The translations under genes were made by a program, and so were the position numbers. Source: Pontibacterium sp049599735 (GTDB lineage: Bacteria; Pseudomonadota; Gammaproteobacteria; Pseudomonadales; Balneatricaceae). From it: a stretch of 42,551 nt of DNA. This document shows positions 24,915 to 33,000 of the stretch, one piece after another; position 1 is the stretch's first letter; each line of letters opens with the position of its first letter. The notes under the pieces are model-generated. The model ran no database searches, was not told where the DNA came from, and saw nothing but the letters and a program-made list of their open reading frames with translations. Location of the stretch: assembly GCA_049599735.1 (NCBI GenBank), contig JBMYOX010000025.1, positions 1-42,551 on the forward strand, read 5' to 3'.

Positions 24915-24944
24915 CTTATCTATTATTAAATAAGAAAACCTTAT
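24915..24944. promoter_or_regulatory. Candidate LysR-type binding site, copy 2 (with extra half site)
   Basis: ATAAG-AAAAC-CTTAT at 24930-24944 (T-N11-A) lies in the LysR/aldehyde dehydrogenase divergent spacer. An additional CTTAT at 24915-24919 forms a second, wider dyad with the same ATAAG. Arms and spacing equal the site at 23896-23910. Confidence 0.55.
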
Positions 24945-25021
24945 CGGCAGATATTATTTATTAATTTTTATTATTAAAGCATGAAGCCTAAGATGGATCC
25001 ATCTACATTCCGGGGGTTTAT

Positions 25022-26467
25022 ATGTCTGATTCAGTTTTTCGTAATTACATTGCAGGTGAGTGGGTCGAAGGTAACAAAGGCAGCGTGGCAAACATCAGTC
25101 CTGCCGATATCAGCGATGTGGTCGGTCAGTATGCTCAGGCCGATAAGGCTCAGACAGAGGCGGCTATTGCTGCTGCAGCAGTTGGCCAGCTGGAATGGCA
25201 GAAGAGTGGCTTGGAGCAGCGCTATTCTGTATTGATGGCAATTGGTGATGAGCTTATTGCCCGTAAAGATGAGCTGGGCGAACTCCTGGCGCGTGAAGAA
25301 GGCAAAACATTGGCTGAAGGCGCGGGTGAAACTTATCGTTCCGGTCAGTTCTTTCATTATTACGCGGCAGAAGTACTGCGTCAGATGGGCGAAACGGCTG
25401 ATTCTGTACGTCCGGGTATTGAAATTGAAACTCGCCGCGAGCCTGTAGGTGTTGTTGGCATCATCACTCCGTGGAACTTCCCAACGGCAACTGGCGCTTG
25501 GAAAATTGCACCAGCACTGGCGTTTGGTAACGCAATTGTCTGGAAACCTGCTAACCAGGTGCCAGCATCTGCCTGGGCACTGACTGAAATTATTTCCCGT
25601 CAGGGTCTGCCTGCTGGCACCTTTAACCTGGTGATGGGGCCGGGTGCGGAAGTGGGTGATGTACTGATCAACTCCCGCGGCATCAATGCGCTGACTTTCA
25701 CGGGTTCTCTGGAAACGGGCCGTAAGGTTGCAGCAGCAACGGCGGTTAACTTAGTTAAATGCCAGCTAGAAATGGGTAGTAAAAACGCGCTGGTTGTACT
25801 GGACGATGCGGATCTGGCCAACGCAGTTGAGTGTGCTGTTGGTGGTGCATTTGGTGGTACAGGTCAGAAGTGTACAGCGTCTTCCCGTCTGATCGTGACT
25901 GAAGGTATTCATGACCGTTTTGTTGATGCGATGGTTGAGCGCATGAAGAAGCTGGTTGTCGGCCATCCTCTGAAAGCGGGCGTTAACATTGGTGCTGTTG
26001 CGGATGCACGTCAGATGGAACAGAACCTGGAATATCTGGCGTTGGCGAAGAAAGAAGGCGGCAACCTGGTCTGTGGCGGTGAAGTGCTGACCGAAGAAAC
26101 AGAGGGTTACTACATGCAGCCTGCGCTGTTTACTGAAACCACGAACGCCATGACCATTAACCGTGAAGAAGCCTTTGCGCCGATTGCCTGCATCATCAAG
26201 GTTAAGGACTACGACGAAGCGCTGGCGACTCTGAACGATACTAACTTCGGCCTGACCGGTGGTATCTGCACACAGTCTCTTAAATATGCGTCTGACTTCA
26301 AACGTAACGCTAAGACCGGTTGTGTGATGATTAACCTGCCAACGGCAGGTACTGATTACCATGTTCCGTTTGGTGGTCGTAAAGATTCCAGCTTTGGCCC
26401 ACGTGAGCAGGGTACTTACGCAAAAGAGTTTTATACCGTTGTGAAGACAACTTACATCAGCGCTTAA
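25022..26467 (+). CDS. NAD(P)-dependent aldehyde dehydrogenase of the catabolic island
   Basis: A 481-residue aldehyde dehydrogenase oxidising an aldehyde to a carboxylate. All catalytic elements are present: N152 in ITPWNFP, the coenzyme-binding FTGS (226-229), general base E250 in CQLEMGSKN, nucleophile C284 in GGTGQKCTASSRL, and EEAFAPI. The CTASSRL context and overall sequence resemble alpha-ketoglutarate-semialdehyde dehydrogenases (2,5-dioxopentanoate to 2-oxoglutarate), which suggests a C5 dicarboxylate semialdehyde substrate; this is an inference. The ribosome site GGGGG is six bases ahead of ATG. It is first in the plus-strand run, just downstream of the LysR-type site, with M19 41 bp behind it. 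Confidence 0.93.
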   Translation: MSDSVFRNYIAGEWVEGNKGSVANISPADISDVVGQYAQADKAQTEAAIAAAAVGQLEWQKSGLEQRYSVLMAIGDELIARKDELGELLAREEGKTLAEGAGETYRSGQFFHYYAAEVLRQMGETADSVRPGIEIETRREPVGVVGIITPWNFPTATGAWKIAPALAFGNAIVWKPANQVPASAWALTEIISRQGLPAGTFNLVMGPGAEVGDVLINSRGINALTFTGSLETGRKVAAATAVNLVKCQLEMGSKNALVVLDDADLANAVECAVGGAFGGTGQKCTASSRLIVTEGIHDRFVDAMVERMKKLVVGHPLKAGVNIGAVADARQMEQNLEYLALAKKEGGNLVCGGEVLTEETEGYYMQPALFTETTNAMTINREEAFAPIACIIKVKDYDEALATLNDTNFGLTGGICTQSLKYASDFKRNAKTGCVMINLPTAGTDYHVPFGGRKDSSFGPREQGTYAKEFYTVVKTTYISA

Positions 26468-26508
26468 CGTTAGAACTTATTAACTCACTTAAGCCTGGAG
26501 GTATTGCC

Positions 26509-27495
26509 ATGCATAACGAAATGATCGTAATTGACGGGCTTCAGTACTCTAACTGGAATCGCAAGATCTTCGAACAACTGCGCGAAGGTGGTGTAACGAT
26601 GGTACATGCGACCATCGTTTATCACGAGCAGATTCGTGAGACGCTAATGCGCATTTCTGAGTGGAACCGTCACTTCGAGATGAACGGCGATCTGATCATG
26701 CCGGTCAGAAGTACCGCGGATATCCGTTTGGCGAAACAGTTGGGCAAAGTCGGCATTATGTTCGGTGCTCAAAACTGTTCACCGATTGAAGACGATATCG
26801 GCATGATTGAGGTGATGCGTGAGCTGAACCTGATGATCATGCAACTGACCTACAACAATCAGAGCTTGTTGGCCTGTGGTTGCTATGAAGCAGAAGACAG
26901 CGGTGTAACTCGCTTTGGTCGCCAAGCGATTAAAGAGATGAACCGGGTCGGTATGGTTGTCGATATGAGCCACAGTGGTGAGCGTAGCACTTTGGAGGCA
27001 ATCGAAATTTCAGAGCGCCCGATCGTGATCTCTCATGCTAACCCCTTGAGCTTCCATGAGGCCAAACGTAACAAGTCCGATAAGGTGCTGAAAGCGCTGG
27101 CTGAGTCGGGTGGGCTACTGGGCTTCAGTTTGTATCCGTTCCATTTGAAGAATGGGCCCGATTGCACCCTGGAAGATTTCTGCGACATGGTTGCCAATAC
27201 CGCAGATATGATGGGTATTGACCAGATTGGTATTGGTACTGATCTGTGCCAGGAGCAGCCGTTATCCATTCTGGAATGGATGCGTAATGGTCGCTGGTCA
27301 AAATCAATGGACTACGGAGAGGGTTCTAAGTCGAATGCTGACTGGCCGCGTCCATTGTCTTGGTTCCGCGATAGCCGGGACTTTCCTAACCTAACTAACG
27401 GCCTGCTGGCACGGGGTTTTAGCAATGAAGACGTCGCTAAAATCATGGGGCTTAACTGGCTGAATTTCTTAGAAGAAGGGCTGAAGGCTCGCTAG
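26509..27495 (+). CDS. M19 (renal dipeptidase-like) family protein with altered metal site
   Basis: A 328-residue TIM-barrel amidohydrolase-like protein of peptidase family M19. The usual first zinc ligands HxD after VIDG are replaced by L-Q-Y (L11, Y13 in MIVIDGLQYSNWN), and the bridging Glu (normally in a GVEGG-type motif) is Q88 in MFGAQNC. H155 (VDMSH), H176 (IVISHANP) and D245 (GIGTDL) are kept. The same pattern occurs, as I recall, in the Pseudomonas PA5396-type relatives encoded beside dimethylglycine catabolism genes. It is therefore unlikely to be a classical dipeptidase; hydrolysis of an amide or lactam intermediate is a reasonable guess. GGAGG precedes the ATG. Confidence 0.88.
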   Translation: MHNEMIVIDGLQYSNWNRKIFEQLREGGVTMVHATIVYHEQIRETLMRISEWNRHFEMNGDLIMPVRSTADIRLAKQLGKVGIMFGAQNCSPIEDDIGMIEVMRELNLMIMQLTYNNQSLLACGCYEAEDSGVTRFGRQAIKEMNRVGMVVDMSHSGERSTLEAIEISERPIVISHANPLSFHEAKRNKSDKVLKALAESGGLLGFSLYPFHLKNGPDCTLEDFCDMVANTADMMGIDQIGIGTDLCQEQPLSILEWMRNGRWSKSMDYGEGSKSNADWPRPLSWFRDSRDFPNLTNGLLARGFSNEDVAKIMGLNWLNFLEEGLKAR

Positions 27496-27531
27496 ACGGG
27501 GAGCTCAAGCCGTAATGATTCTTCATAAAAA

Positions 27532-27576
27532 AATTTATGCTGTAAATCGATGAAAGTCCGGGATACAGCATAAATT
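27532..27576. repeat. 13-bp perfect inverted repeat between M19 and BCCT genes
   Basis: AATTTATGCTGTA (27532-27544) and its exact reverse complement (27564-27576), with a 19-nt loop. No T run follows on the plus strand. It could form a large hairpin in the mRNA leader of the transporter gene, or a protein-binding dyad. Confidence 0.7.
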
Positions 27577-27619
27577 GACCTGATAACCAATAACTATAAA
27601 GATCCGTCAGGAGATTTGA

Positions 27620-29164
27620 ATGAGTAATATAACACAGGCTTCTATGGCCAAAAACAAGCTACTGGCAGGGGTGGATCTGCCGGTACTTCTGATCAGCGGT
27701 GGTGTTCTGGTGTTGTTTGCAGCACTGGCGCTATACGATATCGAAATGATGTCTGGTTGGGTGAATAGTGCTTTTGCTACTTCAACCAAATACTTCGGTG
27801 CCTACTGGCAGGTGCTGTTATTGCTGACCTTTGTGATTGGTCTGTTTCTGGCCATTGGCCGTACCGGGTCGGTGGTTCTTGGGGGTGTTAAAGTCCCTGA
27901 AATGCCTACATTCCAGTGGATTTCGGTCATCATGTGTACCTTGCTTGCTGGTGGTGGTGTGTTTTGGGCTGCTGCTGAGCCGATGGCACATTTTACTTCG
28001 GCACCGCCTTTGTTTGTGGGTACTGAAGCCGGTACCGTTGATGCTGCGTACAATGCGCTGTCTCAAAGCTTTATGCACTGGGGCTTCCTTGCCTGGGCAA
28101 TTCTGGGTAGCCTGACAGGCATTGTCTTTATGTACCTGCACTATGAAAAAGGTCTGCCACTGAAGCCACGTACCTTACTGTATCCCGTATTTGGTGAGAA
28201 AGTAATGACTGGGCCGTTGGGCGCAATTGTTGATGCAAGTTGCGTACTGGCAGTCGTTGCCGGTACCGTGGGTCCAATCGGATTCCTAGGTTTGCAGGTA
28301 GGTTTCGGCCTGGAAAAACTGTTTGGTATTCCTAATACTTATGCAACACAGGTAATGATCCTCGTTGCCTTGATTGTTATCTACACTATATCTGCAGTGA
28401 GTGGCGTAACAAAAGGCATCCAGCTTTTAAGCCGTGCGAATGTGATTCTGGCTGTTATCTTGATGGCTTTTATTCTGATATTTGGTCCTACTGCATTCAT
28501 TATCGATAGTTACCTGCATTCCTTTGGTATCTATTTGGATCAGTTTATCCCGATGGCCACATTCCGTGCTAGTCCGGGCTGGCTGGACTGGTGGACCGTG
28601 TTCTTCTGGGGCTGGTTCCTGGGTTATGGTCCGCTGATGGCAATGTTTGTTGCACGTATCTCCAAAGGGCGCACTATCCGTGAAATGGTACTGCTGATCT
28701 CTGTTGTTGCACCGGTTATTACCTGCTTCTGGTTCACTATTGTGGGCGGTAGTGGTCTGGCTTTTGAATTGGCTACACCGGGGGTAATCTCTGAGCCGTT
28801 TACTGGCTTCAATCTACCTGCGGCACTGTTGGCGATCACTGAACAATTGCCAATGGGCTTCTTTATCTCGGTATTGTTCCTGATTTTGACCACTATTTTT
28901 GTGGCAACTACGGGTGACTCCATGACCTACGCGGTATCTATGGTTATGACCGGTACCGATCACCCACAGACATCTGTAAGGATTTTCTGGGGAATCATGA
29001 TGGGCGTAATGGCTGCGTTGCTGATCTCCATTGGTTCCGGTGGTATTTCCGCGCTGCAATCTTTTATCGTTGTAACCGCCGTGCCGGTATCGCTGGTGTT
29101 GCTGCCATCCCTTTGGACAGCACCTAAAATCGCCCGCAAGATGGCTGATGAGCAAGGGCTGTAA
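27620..29164 (+). CDS. BCCT-family transporter for a betaine-like compound
   Basis: A 514-residue, about 12-helix betaine/carnitine/choline transporter. Family marks are GGGVFWAAAEPMAHF near helix 3 and the helix-8 block WTVFFWGWFLGYGPLMAMFVARISKGRTIREM. In glycine-betaine carriers this block has the aromatic box WWxxW; here it reads W-F-x-x-Y (WFLGY). The substrate may therefore differ from glycine betaine while still carrying a quaternary or N-methylated nitrogen. The short termini argue against an osmosensing C-terminal domain, so the protein is for nutrient uptake rather than osmoprotection. AGGAG precedes the ATG. A terminator follows before RidA. Confidence 0.93.
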   Translation: MSNITQASMAKNKLLAGVDLPVLLISGGVLVLFAALALYDIEMMSGWVNSAFATSTKYFGAYWQVLLLLTFVIGLFLAIGRTGSVVLGGVKVPEMPTFQWISVIMCTLLAGGGVFWAAAEPMAHFTSAPPLFVGTEAGTVDAAYNALSQSFMHWGFLAWAILGSLTGIVFMYLHYEKGLPLKPRTLLYPVFGEKVMTGPLGAIVDASCVLAVVAGTVGPIGFLGLQVGFGLEKLFGIPNTYATQVMILVALIVIYTISAVSGVTKGIQLLSRANVILAVILMAFILIFGPTAFIIDSYLHSFGIYLDQFIPMATFRASPGWLDWWTVFFWGWFLGYGPLMAMFVARISKGRTIREMVLLISVVAPVITCFWFTIVGGSGLAFELATPGVISEPFTGFNLPAALLAITEQLPMGFFISVLFLILTTIFVATTGDSMTYAVSMVMTGTDHPQTSVRIFWGIMMGVMAALLISIGSGGISALQSFIVVTAVPVSLVLLPSLWTAPKIARKMADEQGL

Positions 29165-29194
29165 GCAGACCGGGCCTCAATGAAATGTTATTTA

Positions 29195-29241
29195 AAAAAG
29201 GGGAGTAGCGTTGCTGCTTCCCTTTTTCTTTCGATTTTTTT
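29195..29241 (+). terminator. Intrinsic terminator after BCCT gene
   Basis: A 15-bp stem with two G-U pairs (AAAAAGGGGAGTAGC / GCTGCTTCCCTTTTT), loop GTT, followed by a T-rich tract. RidA downstream is either read through or has its own promoter. Confidence 0.85.
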
Positions 29242-29263
29242 AATTTTCTAAAAAGTGAATATT

Positions 29264-29644
29264 ATGAAACAAGCAGTAAAAACCGAACTCTTCGCCTCTA
29301 AAGCGCCCCTTGAATGGGCTGTTATCGCAAACGGCCAGTTGTCGACTGCACAGATTCCTATCAATGCTGAAGGTCAGGTTGTTGAGGGCGGCATTGAAGC
29401 TCAGGCACGCCAGACCATGGAAAACTTCAAGCACACCATTGAAGCGGCTGAACTGACGATGGCTGATGTGACTCAGGTGCTGATTTACGTCACTGATCGA
29501 AGCCAGTTGCCAATCTTCAATAAGGTGTATGCGGACTACTTTGAAGCGCCGTATCCAAACCGCGCGGCAATGATTGTTGCAGGGCTGGCACGGGAAGAGA
29601 TGCTTTGTGAAATTGTTGCCTATGCAGCTGTACCAGCGAGCTAA
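29264..29644 (+). CDS. RidA family enamine/imine deaminase
   Basis: A 126-residue RidA/YjgF/Rid protein that hydrolyses reactive enamine/imine intermediates to keto acids and ammonia (or an amine). The substrate-clamping Arg is kept in PYPNRAAMIVAGL, and the catalytic-side Glu in MLCEIVAYAAV. The archetypal SxAIGPYSQA N-terminal pattern is replaced by LEWAVIANGQLSTAQIPIN, so it belongs to a Rid subfamily rather than RidA proper. The start is ATG 29264; a GTG three codons upstream is less likely. The context (aldehyde dehydrogenase, amidohydrolase-like, LysR) points to a pathway-specific imine step. Confidence 0.9.
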   Translation: MKQAVKTELFASKAPLEWAVIANGQLSTAQIPINAEGQVVEGGIEAQARQTMENFKHTIEAAELTMADVTQVLIYVTDRSQLPIFNKVYADYFEAPYPNRAAMIVAGLAREEMLCEIVAYAAVPAS

Positions 29645-30072
29645 TTTATGATGTGGGTTTGTAATTAGCTGAGGCTTGGGCTCGCAGTATAGATAACCCA
29701 CCCACACAAGAACACTAACCTCAACCTAAGGATCTTACTTAGGTTGAGGTTACTTACCCCTCCTGTGACTGAAAAACTACACACCGAAATAATAAATCAC
29801 GCTGCAAAAGTGTGATGATGCGCCTCTCAATCCCTCCTGTCTTATTAACCACTTGAATGAAAATTCAAATAACAGTGGTAATCCTAAATTTATATTACTG
29901 AATAAATAGTCGTGAATTTACAAGTAGTTAACCCCAATTATGGGAGTGGGAAGCACAACAGTTTAGCGGTAGTATCCGCATCAATTTTATCTACCTACTC
30001 TTTTTATCTCGTCTATTTCTGTACTTTATTCTGTGACAGGCAGGGCGATAAATTGCCGCTGGGAGCACGATA
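29645..30072. other. 428-bp spacer between RidA and repeat-protein genes
   Basis: No gene seen. The left part holds a strong hairpin (29716-29752). The remainder is AT-rich and probably contains the promoter of the large repeat protein; I could not fix a promoter with confidence. Confidence 0.6.
29716..29752. terminator. 15-bp perfect hairpin downstream of RidA
   Basis: TAACCTCAACCTAAG pairs exactly with CTTAGGTTGAGGTTA across the loop GATCTTA. It lacks a T run, so it may be a Rho-dependent stop, a stability hairpin, or a protein site. Confidence 0.5.
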
Positions 30073-33000
30073 ATGGAACAAACGACCCCTACTGATAACG
30101 GCTATATCACTGTTTGGGACTCACCAGGGCAAGATGGATCATTTTATGGTGTTTACGGTCAGCGTTACGATTCCAGCGATAACCCTATCGGTGCTGAGTT
30201 CCAGATAAACACACATACCTATTGGGATCAAAATGGTGCCACTGTCACGGGCCTGAAGGATGGAGGATTTGTTGTTACCTGGTGGGGCGAGGATAGCGCG
30301 ACCGGCGATGCGTCAGGGGCAGGTATCTCAGGGCAGCGCTTTGGAGCTGATGGAAATGCTGTAGGTGATGAGTTTCTGGTGAACACTCATACAAGCAATG
30401 ATCAATACGCTCCGTCCGTTACGGGCTTAAGTGATGGTGGTTTTGTAGTGGCTTGGTTCGGATCTGATCCTGCCACCGACGATGGGTCAGAAGAAGGTAT
30501 CTCTGGTCAGCGTTTTAGTGCTGATGGAAATGCCGTAGGCGATGAATTCCTAGTGAATACGCATACTAACAATAGTCAGACATCTCCGTCTGTGGCGGGT
30601 TTGCGTGATGGGGGTTATGTCGTGACCTGGCACGGTGAAGACAGCGCAACCGGTGATGCATCGAGATATGGAATCTCTGGTCAGCGCTTTGGGGCTGATG
30701 GAAATGCTGTAGGTGATGAGTTTCTGGTGAATACTCATACCAATAATAGTCAAACCAGCTCATCAGTTACGGGACTGAGTACCGGTGGTTTTGTGGTGGC
30801 CTGGGTGAGCTATGATAGCGCAACGGGTGATGCCTTTGCGGGTATCTCAGGTCAGCGTTTTGATGCCAGCGGCAACGCAGTGGGTACAGAGTTTCTGGTT
30901 AATGCCTACACCAATAACGTTCAGTCTACTCCGTCTGTTACAGGTTTGAGTGACGGTGGTTTTGTAGTGACCTGGCAGAGCCAGGACACAACTACGGGTG
31001 ATGCGTCATATACGGGTATTGCTGGCCAGCGTTTTGATGTTGATGGCAATGCCGTAGGTGATGAATTCCTGGTTAATACCCATACGGATAACCGCCAGTA
31101 TGATCCATCAGTTTCGGGATTAAGTGACGGGGGGGTTGTTGTGACCTGGTGGGGTTATGGCAGTGATGCCGGTGATACGTCAGGTACCGGTGTTTACGGT
31201 CAACATTTTGATGCAGTTGGTAATAAAGTCGGCGAAGAATTTCTGGTAAACACCCACATAGCAGAAAGTCAGGGGCGTCCCGATATTGCTACACAAGGAT
31301 ACTCGCCGGTCTATGAAAGCGAAATTATTATCCATCAGGCACCAGAAGTGGGTGATTTAACGGTTGTTGGCACCGAAGACGATACTGCAATTACCGAGCG
31401 CTTTAACGGTACGGATGTGGACGGTGATGCGCTTATCTATACCATTACTTCAGACTTATCCGAAGGCGAGGGTTCTGTTGTTAACAATAACGATGGCACT
31501 TTCAGCTTCACTCCAGGTGATGACTTCCAGGATCTGAACGATGGCGAAAGCCGGGATGTTAGTTTCACCTACATTGCGACAGATACCAAAGGAAATGTCT
31601 CTAATACGGCAAATGTGACGCTGACAGTCAATGGCCTTACAGACACGAATACCGTCACGGATAATGGTTATGTGGTTGTCTGGGCTTCAAAGGGACAGGA
31701 CGGCTCAGATTACGGCATCTACGGTCAACGCTACGATAGCGCTGATAATCCGTCAGGTGATGAGTTTAAGGTTAATACGCATACGACCTCTTACCAGGAT
31801 TTTCCCTCAGTGGCGAGTCTGCGTGATGGTGGTTTTGTCGTGACCTGGGATGGATATGACCCGGCGACCGGAGATACGTTTGCGAACGGCATTGCAGGTC
31901 AACGCTTTGACGTTGATGGCAATGCGGTGGGTGATGAGTTTCTGGTGAACACTCATAGGGAAGGTTCTCAAGCTGAACCGTCTGTTACCGGCCTGGTTGA
32001 TGGTGGCTTTGTCGTAACCTGGTATGGCAACGACAGTGCTACGGGGGATACCTCTCGTTACGGTACCTCGGGTCAGCGTTTTGACGCCAGTGGCAATACA
32101 GTCGGTGATGAGTTTTTGGTGAATACTCACACGGATCACTCACAATTTCAGACATCCGTGGCCGGTTTGGGTGACGGTGGTTTTGTCGTGACCTGGTATG
32201 GATATGATATTGCTACAGGAGACACGTCTGGCTCGGGCATTTCGGGTCAGCGCTTTGATACCGATGGCAATAAAGTAGGGGGTGAGTTTTTGGTGAACAC
32301 CCACATTGACAACGGCCAATATAATTCATCGGTAGCTGGTTTAAACAACGGTGGTTTTGTCGTGACCTGGTACAGTCATGACAATGCTACAGGCGATACC
32401 TCAGAAACGGGTATCTTTGGCCAGCGTTTTGATGCGGCGGGCAACGCGATGGGAGCTGAGTTTCTGATCAACAGCCATACGGAAAACGGCCAGGCTGATC
32501 CATCTGTAACCAGCTTAAGAGATGGTGGGTTTGTGGTCACCTGGCGCAGTTACGACAATGCAACGGGCGATTTATCACAGTCAGGTATTTCGGGTCAGCG
32601 CTTTGATGCCAGCGGCAATGCAGTTGGTGATGAGTTTTTGGTGAACAGCTTTACAGATGGTTACCAACTTTCCCCATCTGTTACCGGTTTAGGCGACGGT
32701 GGTTTTTTGGTGACCTGGTACGGATATGACTCAGCCTCAGGTGATGCCTCAACTACCGGTATCTCCGCTCAGCGTTTTGATGCTGAGGGCAATAAGGTGG
32801 GTAATGAGTTTTTGGTCAATACCCACACTGATAATGCTCAGGAATCTCCCGACATAGCGACCCTGGGATACTCGCCGGTCTTTGATAGCAGCATAACGTC
32901 AAACCAGGCCCCGGAGGTCAGTGATATTACCGCCTCCGGCACCGAAGACGATGCTGAAATTACCGCTGACTTTGATGGAGTGGATGCGGATGGCGATGCG

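Noticed and set aside
24915..25021. Exact -35/-10 boxes for LysR and aldehyde dehydrogenase genes
   Set aside because: The spacer is so AT-rich that many TATAAT-like hexamers occur; none stands out enough to annotate.
30091..32862. Regularly spaced repeats suggesting a CRISPR array or satellite
   Set aside because: The period is 174 bp, the repeats diverge at codon third positions and stay in one frame; they are protein repeats.
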